This document shows, piece by piece, positions 35,102 through 44,867 of a stretch of 64,000 nt of DNA (the stretch's first letter is position 1; each line of letters opens with the position of its first letter). Source of the stretch: Janthinobacterium lividum (GTDB lineage: Bacteria; Pseudomonadota; Gammaproteobacteria; Burkholderiales; Burkholderiaceae_D); contig NZ_JAAOLY010000006.1 in NCBI RefSeq assembly GCF_011601275.1, forward strand, positions 248,001-312,000. Reading direction: 5' to 3'. The notes under the pieces are model-generated. The model did not search any database and was not told the DNA's origin. It saw nothing but the letters and a program-made list of their open reading frames with translations. The position numbers and the translations under genes are program-made.

Positions 35102-37816
35102 CTATAACTTGGCGCGCAGGCCAAAGTAAAACTGCCGGCCGTTCGAGTACAGGGCCGTCGGCTGGTCCTGGTTGGCGCCGTAATACTTGAGCACCGGGTT
35201 ATTCAGGTTCAGCACATCGAAGGTCAGCGAATAGCGCTCGTCGATCTTGTAGTTGAGCGACGCGGCCAAGTTGCCCACGCCGTGCACGTACTGGGGCGAG
35301 CTGCTGAACAGGCCGGCCAGGAAGCTGGAGCGGTAGGTATAGGCCAGGCGCGCGCTCAGGCGCTCATCCTCGTAATAGCCTTCCAGGTTGTAAGTGCCGC
35401 GCGAACTACCCACCACGGCGGCCCCATCGTCGGCCTTGCCATTCGTATAGGTGTAATTGCCCACCACGCCGAAACCGCCCCACAAGCCTTGCTGGTAACT
35501 GAGTTCCACACCCTTGTTCTTGGCGCCGATATTCGTCGGCGACTGGATCACATAGGTGTTGAATTTCTTGAAGGTATTATTGTAGTAGCTCACGGGCGCC
35601 GTACCAAACGTCACGTACGATTTCATGTCCATGTAGAAGGCGCCCACCGACAACATGGCCTTCGGCGCGAAATACCATTCCAGGGTGGCGTCGTAGTTGG
35701 TCGAGCGTATCGGTTTCAAGTCCGGATTGCCGCCCGTGCCCGTCAGCAGCTGGTCGTTCAGGTTGACGGCGCCCACCAGCGCGCTGTAGTCGGCGCGCGC
35801 CATGGTTTTCGCCACGGCCGCGCGGGCCACCAGGTCCTTGCTCAAGTCAAACTTGATGTTCGCGCTGGGCAGGACATCCGTGTAGCTGTGCTTGACGACG
35901 GTGGGCGTGTAGGTGCCGAAAATATTTTCCTGGCCGATCGGATTTTCGCCGCCCGGCACGTTCGTCACCGTCGTCTGCTGCGTGCGCACGACGCGCACAC
36001 CGACGTTGCCGCGCCACTTGTTGCCGGCCAGGTTGGCCATGATATAGGCCGCGCTATCCTTTTCCTTCACGTCCAGCTCGGCCGGCCAGTTGCGCGAATT
36101 CGGCCCGCCCGAATTGTCGTATTTGTTGGCCCACGCCACCAGGTCGGCCGGATCGAGCTGCCAGTAGCGGCCCTGCGCGCTGCCGCCCAGGCCCTTGCCG
36201 TAATCGCCGGGATAGGTGCCGCCATTCCACTTAGGCAAGGGCGCATTCGTCGTACCATCGCACACGGCGCAACTGCGGTTTTCCGGCCAGGACACATTGC
36301 GGTGGTGTTCCGCGTAGCGCGCGCCGAACTTCAGCGATTCCAGCACGCCATAATCCATGCTCAGCTCGCCATCGGCCTGGCCATATTTTTCCGTATCCAG
36401 GGTTTCCACATGCGAACCCCAGGCCGATGCCGTAACCGCGTTGGAGAATTTGGAAATGTCGAGGCCCGGAAAATTCAGCCTGGCCGGCGACAGGCCGTTC
36501 AGCTGGTAGGACACGCCCACGCCCGTCAAGCCCGCCTCATAGCCGAGGTCGACTGGCGTCTCGCCAATGCCGCGCGTGTAGCCGAGGCTGCCCGTGATGC
36601 GCAGGCGCTCGCTGGCGCGGTAGCTGCCATTGAAGTCGATATAGGCGGTCGAGGAGTTCGAACCGGGACGGTAGATCTGGTCGACCAGGGCCGGATACAG
36701 CTGGCCGTTGTACGGCGTGGTGGCGTTAGCCAAAGGAAATTGCGACGCGGGAAAATCGGCCGCCACCAGGGTATTGTTCTTGACCGTAAACCTACTGGGA
36801 ATCACGCCCACGTGCTTGCCGTCATTGTCGACGGCATTCAGGTTGGCGCCCGGCTGGTTATAAAAGCTGCGGTTGTAATTGGCCGCGTCCAGCTTGGAAT
36901 AGAAGCCGTTAACGTCCAGCATAAGATCGGAAGTAGGCTTGAATTGCAGGTCGACGCTGCCGCCCTGGCGCTTGCGTACCTGTTCGAACAGGGCCGAGTT
37001 GATGCCCAGCGGCGCCAGCACGCCGGCCAGTTCCGGATATTTCTGCGCGGCCGGGCTGTTGGCGTCGATGGCGCCATAGCCGAAGAATTCCTGGCCGTCA
37101 CGGCGCTCGTGGCGCTTTTCGGAAAACACCTGGAACAGCACGCCCATGGTCTTCGCTTCGTTCTTCCAGTTGAACAGGGCATTCATCTGCGGATCGGTCT
37201 TGCCCGGCAAGTCCGCATAGATGGCCTGCACGGCCAATTCCGCCGTGAACGGCTGCTTGAAACTGAGCGGCTTGCGCGTCTCGATATTGATGGAGCCGGC
37301 CACCCCCCCTTCCACCAGGTCGGCCTGCGCGCTCTTTTGCACGGTGACGCGGCTGACGATTTCCGACGGCAGCAAGGCAAAGCTGACGCTGCGCCCCACG
37401 GTGCCCACCTGGTCGGTGACGAACCAGTCGCCCGTACCCACGGCGTGGCCGTTGATCAGGGTTTGCGTCAGGCTGGGACTGGTGCCGCGGATGCTGACCC
37501 GGTCATTTTCCGAGAAGCCGCCCTCGCCGCCGGCCGACGAGGAAATATTCACGCCCGGCACGCGCTGCACGGCGTCGGCCACGTTCTTGTCGGGCAGCTT
37601 GCCGATGTCTTCCGCGCTGACGACGTCGATCACGGAATCGCTGTTGCGCTTCTGGCTCAGCGACTGTTCCAGCGAGGCGCGGATGCCGGTGACGACGACT
37701 TCCTGCATGGCCGGAGTGGTGAACTGGGCTTGCTGCGCCTGGGCCGCCATGCTCATGGACAGCAAGGCGGCAGCGGCGGCGATGGGGTGTAGTACGGGGT
37801 GCAAACGACTGTTCAT
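35102..37816 (-). CDS. TonB-dependent receptor 1 of the sugar locus
   Basis: A 904-residue outer-membrane receptor. It has a signal peptide ending AAQAQQAQF, a plug domain (EVVVTGIRASLEQSLSQKRN, SVIDVVSAEDIGKLPDKNVADA, VSIRGTSPS) and a 22-strand-type barrel ending RQFYFGLRAKL with a terminal hydrophobic residue. The IRASLE(Q/K)SL..KRN opening is typical of TBDRs for complex carbohydrates, so chitooligosaccharide uptake is the likely role. It is a tandem paralogue of the receptor upstream. The ATG at 37816 follows GAGGAG; a start nine codons earlier is less likely. Confidence 0.9.
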   Translation of the reverse strand: MNSRLHPVLHPIAAAAALLSMSMAAQAQQAQFTTPAMQEVVVTGIRASLEQSLSQKRNSDSVIDVVSAEDIGKLPDKNVADAVQRVPGVNISSSAGGEGGFSENDRVSIRGTSPSLTQTLINGHAVGTGDWFVTDQVGTVGRSVSFALLPSEIVSRVTVQKSAQADLVEGGVAGSINIETRKPLSFKQPFTAELAVQAIYADLPGKTDPQMNALFNWKNEAKTMGVLFQVFSEKRHERRDGQEFFGYGAIDANSPAAQKYPELAGVLAPLGINSALFEQVRKRQGGSVDLQFKPTSDLMLDVNGFYSKLDAANYNRSFYNQPGANLNAVDNDGKHVGVIPSRFTVKNNTLVAADFPASQFPLANATTPYNGQLYPALVDQIYRPGSNSSTAYIDFNGSYRASERLRITGSLGYTRGIGETPVDLGYEAGLTGVGVSYQLNGLSPARLNFPGLDISKFSNAVTASAWGSHVETLDTEKYGQADGELSMDYGVLESLKFGARYAEHHRNVSWPENRSCAVCDGTTNAPLPKWNGGTYPGDYGKGLGGSAQGRYWQLDPADLVAWANKYDNSGGPNSRNWPAELDVKEKDSAAYIMANLAGNKWRGNVGVRVVRTQQTTVTNVPGGENPIGQENIFGTYTPTVVKHSYTDVLPSANIKFDLSKDLVARAAVAKTMARADYSALVGAVNLNDQLLTGTGGNPDLKPIRSTNYDATLEWYFAPKAMLSVGAFYMDMKSYVTFGTAPVSYYNNTFKKFNTYVIQSPTNIGAKNKGVELSYQQGLWGGFGVVGNYTYTNGKADDGAAVVGSSRGTYNLEGYYEDERLSARLAYTYRSSFLAGLFSSSPQYVHGVGNLAASLNYKIDERYSLTFDVLNLNNPVLKYYGANQDQPTALYSNGRQFYFGLRAKL

Positions 37817-37900
37817 AGACTCCTCGTTATAGATGTCCGCCACGGTGGCGGGACGGTTTTATATGAGTACAGACGGCAGGCGCCCAGCCAGCGGGCGTCG

Positions 37901-37937
37901 AAAAAAAAGGCAAGCTCCCGAAACAGGAACTTGCCTT
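37901..37937 (-). terminator. Terminator after TonB receptor 2
   Basis: AAGGCAAG (37907-37914) pairs with CTTGCCTT (37930-37937). Read on the minus strand the stem is followed by a run of T residues. Confidence 0.8.
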
Positions 37938-37993
37938 GAAAAGACCGAGGAAGAGCGGGCCTGACGCGGGTGCATCAGGCCAGATCGTCTTGC

Positions 37994-40678
37994 TTACAGC
38001 TTGGCGCGCAGGCCCAGGTAGAAGGTACGGCCGTTGCTATAGAAAGCGCGTGGCTGATCCTTGTTTTCCGCATACATCTTGATGGTCGTGTTCGTCAAGT
38101 TAAGCGCATCGAACGTGATCGTGAAGTGTTCGTTGATCTTGTAGTTGAGCGAACCGGCCAGGCCGCCCGCGCCGGCAACGTGCTGGCTGGCGCCACGGTC
38201 CACGCCCGCCTTGTAGGCGGAACGGTAGTTGTAGGCCAGGCGTGCGCTGAGGGCGTTGGCTTCGTAGAAGGCCGTCAGGTTGTACGTGCTGCGCGATGCA
38301 TTGACCAATTCATCACCATTGTCCAGCTTGCCGTCGGCATAGGTGTAGTTGGCCAGGATGCCGAAGTCGCCGAACAGCGGTTGCTGGTAGCTGAATTCCG
38401 CGCCCTTGTTCTTGCCGCTGGTATTGAATGGCGACGTGATCTGGTACACGGCATTGGCATTGCGCTTGCTGTTGAAGTACGTGGCGTTGACGGTACCGTT
38501 CGACACGACCGATTTCAGGTCCATGTAGAACAGGCCCACCGAGAAAGCCGACCTCGGTGCGAAATACCATTCGGCGCTGACTTCGGCGTTGTCCGACTTA
38601 ACCGGGTTCAGGTTGACGTTGCCGCCGCTGCCGCTCAGGGCATCGTCGTTCAGCGATACCGAACCGCCCAGCGCGCTGTAGTCGGGACGGGCGATGGTGC
38701 GGGCCACGGCGGCGCGCACGACCAGGTCGTTGCGCACATCGAACTTGATGTTGGCGCTCGGCAGGTAGTCGTTGTAGCTGCGCTCATACAGGTGCTGCGA
38801 GTATGCGCCCCAGTCGGAACCGGTGATCGGGCCGCCGGCCTGGTTTACCAGGGTCGACTGCTTGGTGTGGACGGCGCGCAGGCCGAAGTTACCGCTCCAG
38901 TTGTCGCCCGTCAGGTTGGCCATGGCGTAGACAGCCGAGGTTTTTTCCTTCAGCTTGAACTCGTCGGTCCAGTTATGGCGGCGCACGTAGTCGAACAGGC
39001 GGTTGCCAGGTGCGGCGCCCCACGCGCCCAGTGCCGAACCGTCGTACTTGAAGTAGTTGCTCGACAGATTGCCGCCCAGGTTGTTGGCGAAGTCGCTCGG
39101 GTACATCGAGCCATTCCACGCCGGACCTGGATTGGAGAAGCCCAGGGCGCCCGGACGGGTTTCAAACGGATGCTCGGCATCGCGCTTGTGATCGGTCAAA
39201 CGGCCGCCGAACTTGACCGAATCCCAGATACCGGAAGACAGGCGCAGCTCTGCATCGATCTGGGCATATTTTTCCTGGTCGACGGAACGCGATTCGCCGC
39301 CGCCGGCCCATGCCGTCGAGCCTGGCTTATTGGTGGTGCCACCAGGATAGGAAACGCTGGCCGGGCTCAAGCCGTTCAATTGATACACCATGCCGCCATC
39401 GACGTTGTTCTGGTAGTACACATCGTCACGGTCATAGCCGACGCCGTGGGTCTTGCCCAGTTTACCCGTCAGTGTCAGGTCCTTGGTGGCGCGGTACTTG
39501 AAGTTGAAATCGAGATAGTACGATTCGCCGCCAGCGTCAGGACGGTAGATATTGTCGACTTCGCCCGAGTTCCTGGCGAAGGTGGCGCCTGTCAGCGTGC
39601 CATTCTTGACCGTGTAGTTGGTCGGCACCTGGCCGGTCGACACGCCTTTGTCGTCGGTGCTGTTGATCGAGTTGGCAGGCGCGGCCAGCCAGTTGGTGTT
39701 TTGATGCGGCGCCTTCAGTTGCGAGTAGAAGCCGTTCACATCCAGGGTCAAGTCCTTGCTGGGCTTGAATTCGATGTCGAATGCGCCGCCTTCGCGGGTT
39801 TTCTTTTGCTCGAACAGGCTGGCGCCGATAAAGGTCGGCACTTTCACGCCAGCCAGTTCAGGATGGGCCTTGGCCGCGTTGCTGCCTGCGGCGATCGGCG
39901 TGTAGCCGAGGATTTCCTGGCCATCGCGGCGCACGGTCGATTTTTGCGAAAAGCCTTGCAGCATGATGCCCAGGGTATTCGTGTCATTCTTCCAGTTCAC
40001 CAGCCCGGAGAACTGCGGGTCGGTCTTGCCGGCCAGGTCATTGTGGAAAGCCTGGATCGAGCCTTCCGCCGTGATCTGGTTCTTGAATTCCAGCGGACGG
40101 CGAGTGATCACGTCGATCACGCCGGAGACGCCGCCTTCAGGCAGGTCCGCCGTGGCGCTCTTGTGCACGACAACGGAGCTCACCAGTTCCGATGGCAGCA
40201 GGGAGAAGCTGCTGCTGCGGCCGACGTTGCCGCCAAATTGATTCAAGACAAACCAGTCGCCCGTGCTGATGGCATGGCCGTTGAACAGGGTTTGCTGGAA
40301 GCTGGGGCTGGTGCCGCGCAGGCTGACGCGGTCGTTTTCGCCGAAGCCGCCTTCGCCACCGGCCGATGATTGGGTATTCACACCTGGCAGGCGCTGGATC
40401 GCGTCGGCCACGTTACGGTCTGGCATCTTGCCGATATCTTCGGCGGTGACCACTTCCACCACGGAATCCGCATTACGTTTTTGCTTCAGCGATTTTTCCA
40501 GCGAGGCACGCACGCCGGTCACCGTCACCACGGTGGCCACGTCTTCGGCTGGCGCTTCCTGCGCCTGTGCCGAAAAGGACAGGCCGGCGACCATCACGGC
40601 AACGGCCGCAGCGATCGGCGTACGGCTGCGCGAGCCGGATTTCACGACGGCAGCTGCAGGTGTCAAATTGCGTTTCAT
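37994..40678 (-). CDS. TonB-dependent receptor 2 of the sugar locus
   Basis: An 894-residue outer-membrane receptor with a long signal peptide (TPIAAAVAVMVAGLSFSAQAQ), plug (VVTVTGVRASLEKSLKQKRN, DSVVEVVTAEDIGKMPDRNV, VSLRGTSPSFQQTLFNGHAI) and barrel ending GRTFYLGLRAKL. It aligns with receptor 1 throughout the plug without large gaps, so the two arose by tandem duplication. Chitooligosaccharide transport is inferred from the neighbouring GlcNAc genes. Candidate GntR operator sites lie 150-170 bp upstream. Confidence 0.92.
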   Translation of the reverse strand: MKRNLTPAAAVVKSGSRSRTPIAAAVAVMVAGLSFSAQAQEAPAEDVATVVTVTGVRASLEKSLKQKRNADSVVEVVTAEDIGKMPDRNVADAIQRLPGVNTQSSAGGEGGFGENDRVSLRGTSPSFQQTLFNGHAISTGDWFVLNQFGGNVGRSSSFSLLPSELVSSVVVHKSATADLPEGGVSGVIDVITRRPLEFKNQITAEGSIQAFHNDLAGKTDPQFSGLVNWKNDTNTLGIMLQGFSQKSTVRRDGQEILGYTPIAAGSNAAKAHPELAGVKVPTFIGASLFEQKKTREGGAFDIEFKPSKDLTLDVNGFYSQLKAPHQNTNWLAAPANSINSTDDKGVSTGQVPTNYTVKNGTLTGATFARNSGEVDNIYRPDAGGESYYLDFNFKYRATKDLTLTGKLGKTHGVGYDRDDVYYQNNVDGGMVYQLNGLSPASVSYPGGTTNKPGSTAWAGGGESRSVDQEKYAQIDAELRLSSGIWDSVKFGGRLTDHKRDAEHPFETRPGALGFSNPGPAWNGSMYPSDFANNLGGNLSSNYFKYDGSALGAWGAAPGNRLFDYVRRHNWTDEFKLKEKTSAVYAMANLTGDNWSGNFGLRAVHTKQSTLVNQAGGPITGSDWGAYSQHLYERSYNDYLPSANIKFDVRNDLVVRAAVARTIARPDYSALGGSVSLNDDALSGSGGNVNLNPVKSDNAEVSAEWYFAPRSAFSVGLFYMDLKSVVSNGTVNATYFNSKRNANAVYQITSPFNTSGKNKGAEFSYQQPLFGDFGILANYTYADGKLDNGDELVNASRSTYNLTAFYEANALSARLAYNYRSAYKAGVDRGASQHVAGAGGLAGSLNYKINEHFTITFDALNLTNTTIKMYAENKDQPRAFYSNGRTFYLGLRAKL

Positions 40679-40826
40679 GTACTCCCCCTTGATTTAGGCT
40701 CCAGGATTGGAACCTTTTCATTTTTAACGTAGGTCTTCTTTCCAGCCCGCCACTCTCACCGGCATGCTGCAGACCCTTCGGCACAACCACTTACAAAACC
40801 AATTCAACGCCAATATACTACTATCC

Positions 40827-40844
40827 AATACCAGAATACTACCA
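40827..40844 (-). promoter_or_regulatory. Candidate GntR operator upstream of TonB receptor 2
   Basis: AATACCA (40827-40833) and ACTACCA (40838-40844) are spaced 11 bp apart. The first is identical to the heptamer at the GlcNAc operon promoter. It sits in the 387-bp divergent region between TonB receptor 2 and the second GntR gene, which holds no gene. Confidence 0.5.
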
Positions 40845-40994
40845 GTTGCAACTTTTTTTTTATAACGTTGTTTGAATCACACAGACCACTTCAGCTGAAT
40901 CAATCTGTAGCCCGTAAGACCGGGGAAAGTACCAGTGAGGGCACGTATAAATTGCCGGCCTGATAATTCAAATTGGTTTTACAACGGTCTTTTT

Positions 40995-41001
40995 TGGTAT
41001 T
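40995..41001 (+). promoter_or_regulatory. TGGTATT motif before the second GntR gene
   Basis: TGGTATT followed by ATCCA gives a TGG-N6-CCA dyad 65 bp upstream of the GntR start. It is the same heptamer as at the other control regions of the locus and suggests autoregulation. Confidence 0.45.
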
Positions 41002-41065
41002 ATCCAGCGACACAAAACAGATACAGAGCGCGTCTGCAACGCGCCGTAACGGAGACCCTCAGCGT

Positions 41066-41806
41066 ATGACAACCCTGGCTCACATCATGCAAGGCCTGGG
41101 GCAGACGAGCAGCCTGCCCCTGTACCAGCAACTGCAGCGCGCGCTGCGCGAAGCGATCGACAAGCGCATCCTCGGTCCCGACGAAGCCCTGCCGGCCGAG
41201 CGCCAGCTGGCCAGCGACCTGGCCGTCTCGCGCATCACCGTGCGCAAGGCCATCGATGGCCTCGTCAACGAGGGCTTGCTGGTGCGCCGTCCCGGCTCGG
41301 GCAATTTCATCAATACGCGCATCGAGAAAAACTTCGCCAAGCTGACTTCGTTTTCCGAGGACATGCGGGCGCGCGGGCGCACGCCGCGCAGCGTGTGGCT
41401 CAAGCGCGCAGAAGGCACCGTGACGCCGGAAGAGGCCTTGCGCCTGCGGCTGTCGCCGGGCGCGCCCGTGTACCGCTTCCACCGCATCCGCTATGCGGAC
41501 GAGGTGCCGATGTGCCTGGAATACGCGACCATCGTCGCCAGTTGCCTGCCGGCGCTCGACGCCGTCGATATCTCCATGTATGACGCGCTGGAACAGGCGG
41601 GCAACCGGCCCGTGCGCGCCTTGCAGCGCCTGAGCGCGCTTTTATTGACGGGAGAGCAGGCCAGCCTGCTGCAGGCGGAGGAAGGCGACGCGGGCTTGTC
41701 GGTGGAAAGGCTGGGCTTTTTGCGCGATGGCCGCGCCGTGGAATTTTGCCGTTCCTACTTCCGCGGCGATATGTATGACTTCGTGGCGGAATTAAGTACC
41801 AATTAA
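41066..41806 (+). CDS. Second GntR/HutC (UTRA) regulator
   Basis: A 246-residue paralogue of the regulator at 22684. The DNA-binding part reads LPLYQQLQRALREAIDKRIL, LPAERQLASDLAVSRITVRKAI and RRPGSGNFI, followed by a UTRA effector domain ending FCRSYFRGDMYDFVAELSTN. It is divergent from TonB receptor 2 and probably senses an amino-sugar phosphate. The GGAG site lies rather far upstream. Having two such regulators in one locus suggests separate control of uptake and catabolism. Confidence 0.9.
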   Translation: MTTLAHIMQGLGQTSSLPLYQQLQRALREAIDKRILGPDEALPAERQLASDLAVSRITVRKAIDGLVNEGLLVRRPGSGNFINTRIEKNFAKLTSFSEDMRARGRTPRSVWLKRAEGTVTPEEALRLRLSPGAPVYRFHRIRYADEVPMCLEYATIVASCLPALDAVDISMYDALEQAGNRPVRALQRLSALLLTGEQASLLQAEEGDAGLSVERLGFLRDGRAVEFCRSYFRGDMYDFVAELSTN

Positions 41807-41827
41807 TATCAGCTGCCCCATTTCGCC

Positions 41828-41834
41828 AATACCA
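41828..41834. promoter_or_regulatory. AATACCA motif after the second GntR gene
   Basis: AATACCA, then GATAACACCA, 22 bp after the GntR stop codon and in the region between it and the Lnt-like gene end. It repeats the locus heptamer; whether it is bound is not known. Confidence 0.3.
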
Positions 41835-41973
41835 GATAACACCACTTATTGCAGTGCAATATATATACCGGCAAAGCGCGGATATATGCACGGCAATGGT
41901 GCAATCATAGTCGGCGATTATGTAGCCGCGTACGTGGAATATAAAGGAAGGCTGCGCAATGCGGTTTTGCGCG

Positions 41974-43434
41974 TCAGAGTGCCGGCGCGGCGCGGCGCAC
42001 GCACAGCAACATCACGCCCAGCGCCACGCACAGCCAGCCGAACAGCGGCCCCATCCAGCCAGCCCAGGTAACGACGGACGGGTGCGCCGGCAGCGGCGCC
42101 AGCAAGGTGCTGCCCGGCATGGCGCTGCTGGACCGCTCCTCCAGCACGCGGCCATACGCATCGCTGACCGTCAGCTTGCCTTCGCGCGCCGCGCGCAGCA
42201 CGGCATAACCGTTTTCCACGCCGCGCACGACCGTCATGCGTGCGCCCATCCAAGCGTCGAGCTGGAAATCCCAGGCCGGCACCAGCATCGTTTGCGCCCC
42301 GGCCGCGCCATACGCGTGCCCCAGGGGCGCGAAATGCATGTCCTTGCAGATGGCCAGGCCCATGGCCTGGCCCGCCACCGGCTGCACGGCATACGCGCCG
42401 CCAGCAAGAAACTCGCGCTCGGGCGGCGCCAGATGATGTTTTTGATAGCTGACGGGCGCGCTCCCATCGGGCGCGAACAGCCAGGCCAGGTTGCGCCGGC
42501 CGCCAGCATCCTGCACGCCGATCCCCACGGTGATCCACGCTCCCGTGCCACGCGCCAGCGCCTGGAAACGCTGCCGCACGGCGTCCGCCTGCGCGGGCGC
42601 CAGCACGGCTATCTTTTCCGGCAACAGCACCAGCTGGGCGCCCTGCCCGGCCAGTTCTTCGACGTGGCGCGCGTACTGCTCCCAGACGGCTTGCGCGCGC
42701 GCCGGCGGCGTGGCCGGGCCGATAAAGTCATCGATGGCCACCAGGCCTGCCAGCGGCCCGGCTGGCGCCGGCGCACCGTGCACGCGCCAGGCGCCGCCGG
42801 CGAACGCGGCCAGCAGTACCAGCGCAGTGGCGAACGCCGCTGGCGCATACGCGCGGCCGCCCGCCAGCAGCAAGGCCAGCGCGGACGGCGCCAGGCACAG
42901 CAAAAACAGCAGGCCAGGCACGCCCGCCAGGGCCGCCACCTGCAGCACGGTAATATTATCCGCCTGCGAATACGCGAGGCTGCCCCAGTTACCATCCGGC
43001 AGCAAGGCCGCCATCACCGTATCGATGGCAACCCACAGCACGGGATACGCCAGCACCGTCCAGCTTGCCCGGTAGCGCAGCACGAGACGCCGCGTGGCCA
43101 GCACCACCAGCAGCCACAGCAGTGCCTTGACGGCGATCATGGCCAGCACGGCCGACAAAGGCATGAGCAGGCGGAAATAGACGACGTTGGATGACAGCCC
43201 CAGCGCGGCGGCCAGCAACGTCATCCAGGCCGCATCGCGGCGCGACGAGCGCAGGGCCAGCCACAGCACGGGCAGCGGCGCGCACCAGGCCAGCCAGCCC
43301 AGCGGCTGCGGCCCCAGCACCCAGTACAGGGGCAGGCCCGCCGCCAGCGCGGCGGCAATTTGCAACAGGCGCTGGCGCAGCGCAGTGCCGCCGGCAAACA
43401 GGGCCGGCGCAGACAAGGTATTGGAGATCATCAT
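41974..43434 (-). CDS. Lnt-like membrane protein with nitrilase (C-N hydrolase) domain
   Basis: A 486-residue protein resembling apolipoprotein N-acyltransferase: about eight N-terminal helices, then a nitrilase domain with the Glu-Lys-Cys triad visible as VLLPEKIAVL, VSYQKHHLAPPEREFLAGG and GLAICKDMHFAPLGHAY, and a final helix. Lnt adds the third acyl chain to lipoproteins in the periplasm. The context (an AraC/GyrI regulator with a 4-bp overlap upstream, not corC or miaB) suggests this is a second, specialised copy rather than the housekeeping enzyme. Confidence 0.8.
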   Translation of the reverse strand: MMISNTLSAPALFAGGTALRQRLLQIAAALAAGLPLYWVLGPQPLGWLAWCAPLPVLWLALRSSRRDAAWMTLLAAALGLSSNVVYFRLLMPLSAVLAMIAVKALLWLLVVLATRRLVLRYRASWTVLAYPVLWVAIDTVMAALLPDGNWGSLAYSQADNITVLQVAALAGVPGLLFLLCLAPSALALLLAGGRAYAPAAFATALVLLAAFAGGAWRVHGAPAPAGPLAGLVAIDDFIGPATPPARAQAVWEQYARHVEELAGQGAQLVLLPEKIAVLAPAQADAVRQRFQALARGTGAWITVGIGVQDAGGRRNLAWLFAPDGSAPVSYQKHHLAPPEREFLAGGAYAVQPVAGQAMGLAICKDMHFAPLGHAYGAAGAQTMLVPAWDFQLDAWMGARMTVVRGVENGYAVLRAAREGKLTVSDAYGRVLEERSSSAMPGSTLLAPLPAHPSVVTWAGWMGPLFGWLCVALGVMLLCVRRAAPAL

Positions 43435-44249
43435 GTTTTCAAGGGAAGCCAGATTTCCACGCCGCCGTTGCCGCTGGCGGGATCGAAATTCTGGTTGTAG
43501 CGTTCAAAATCGGGCGCGTCGGCCACTTCCAGGCCCGACTGGGGCAGCCACTCGTTCCACACCGCATGCCAGGTGGTGCGGATGGTGGAAATATGCCCAC
43601 GGTGATGGAACACGGCATAGCGCTGCGGGGCGATGCGCAGCCGTATCCAGCCATCGGGGGCCTGGGAAAAGTCGCTCACCGGCATGGCGCACAGGTAATC
43701 GAAATTGCCCGCGTCGTCATTGTTGCAGCACACGCCATACACCAACTGGCCGGGCGCCACATGGGGCAGGAAGCGCTGCCACAGGGCGGGAATGCCGGCA
43801 GCCGTCTCTGCGCGATAGCGTTCGACGAGACCCGCCACCAGCAAGGCGGGGCCCTGCTCGAAACGGGGCGCTTCCAGGGGCACACCCGGCACCACATCCA
43901 TTTTGATGGCGTCGACCAGCGCGAGGTTGGCGACGTGGCGCTGGGCCCGTACCTTTTCCGGCGTGACATGGAACTGGTCGCGGAAGGCCCGCGTAAATGC
44001 TTCATGGGAACCGTAGCCGGCCTGCAGCGCGACGGCGAGGATGTCTTGCGCGCCCTGGGCCAGCACACGGGCAGCCTCGCTGAGCCGGCGCGCCCGCACA
44101 TAGCGCATCACGGAGTGGCCCGTGGCCAGGCCAAACGCGCGCGTCAGGTGGCACGGCGAAGCGCCGCCCACATGGGCGATGTCACCGAGCGAGAGATTCT
44201 CCGCATAATGCGATTCGATATACCAGAGTGCCTTGGCCAGAGTGTGCAT
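43431..44249 (-). CDS. AraC family regulator with GyrI-like effector domain
   Basis: A 272-residue protein. The N-terminal part is an AraC double helix-turn-helix (NLSLGDIAHVGGASPCHLTRAF, ILAVALQAGYGSHEAFTRAF, the latter with the classical family signature), and the rest is a GyrI-like/SOUL-type binding domain (VYGVCCNNDDAGNFDYLCAM, RYAVFHHRGHISTI). Such regulators bind hydrophobic drugs or small molecules. The ATG at 44249 has GGGAAG upstream. It overlaps the Lnt-like gene by four bases, so the pair is probably one operon. Confidence 0.87.
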   Translation of the reverse strand: MHTLAKALWYIESHYAENLSLGDIAHVGGASPCHLTRAFGLATGHSVMRYVRARRLSEAARVLAQGAQDILAVALQAGYGSHEAFTRAFRDQFHVTPEKVRAQRHVANLALVDAIKMDVVPGVPLEAPRFEQGPALLVAGLVERYRAETAAGIPALWQRFLPHVAPGQLVYGVCCNNDDAGNFDYLCAMPVSDFSQAPDGWIRLRIAPQRYAVFHHRGHISTIRTTWHAVWNEWLPQSGLEVADAPDFERYNQNFDPASGNGGVEIWLPLKT

Positions 44250-44336
44250 GGACGCTTCCCGTTGAACGAGCAGCGACTGTAGCATTTTCAGGGGGCCGCG
44301 ACTTGACCGGAATTGCGCAATGCGGGCGAGCGGCTC

Positions 44337-44786
44337 CTATTTTCGCGTGCGCTTTTCGTATACCAACTGGCCGCTGCTGATCCGCGCCAGCTCCGCCATT
44401 TCCTGGGCCAGGAAGGCGAGCAGGTCGTCGATGCTGACGACGCCGGAGAGCGCGCCCAGGCTGTTGACCACGGGCAAGCGGCGGATGCCGTTGACGCGCA
44501 TGCGTTCAATGATGTCGTAGACGTCTTCGTCTTCGCTGGCCGTGAGCAATTGCGGGCTCATGATGTCGCCCACCAGCAGGCTGGCGGGGTCGAGGCCCAG
44601 AGCGATGACGGAAATGACGATGTCGCGGTCGGTGAGGATACCGATGGGGACGCGCTCGCCATTCGGCTGTTCGGCCACGATCAGGTCGCCCACGTGATGC
44701 TGACGCATCAGCAGCGCAGCGTCTTGCACGCTGGTGTCACGCTGGCAATGGATGGTGTGCAGGGTACAGATGTCGCCGATGCGCAT
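44337..44786 (-). CDS. Tandem CBS-domain protein
   Basis: A 149-residue protein made of two CBS domains. The first contains RDTSVQDAALLMRQHHVGDLIV and PIGILTDRDIVISVIAL; the second VYDIIERMRVNGIRRLPVVNS and LSGVVSIDDLLAFLAQEM. CBS pairs bind adenine nucleotides and act as energy or redox sensors. No effector domain is attached. A GGAG site precedes the ATG. Confidence 0.9.
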   Translation of the reverse strand: MRIGDICTLHTIHCQRDTSVQDAALLMRQHHVGDLIVAEQPNGERVPIGILTDRDIVISVIALGLDPASLLVGDIMSPQLLTASEDEDVYDIIERMRVNGIRRLPVVNSLGALSGVVSIDDLLAFLAQEMAELARISSGQLVYEKRTRK

Positions 44787-44867
44787 GTCGCCACTCCGTT
44801 TGAGGCAGAGTGTCCACGCTACGCCATCCCGCCGTGGCGGGTTTGAGGCACATCAATGAAACAGGTC

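Noticed and set aside
35282-40369. Long plus-strand frames (about 800 residues) opposite both TonB receptors
   Set aside because: They mirror the receptor codons, have no ribosome-binding site or motif, and are compositionally shadow-like.
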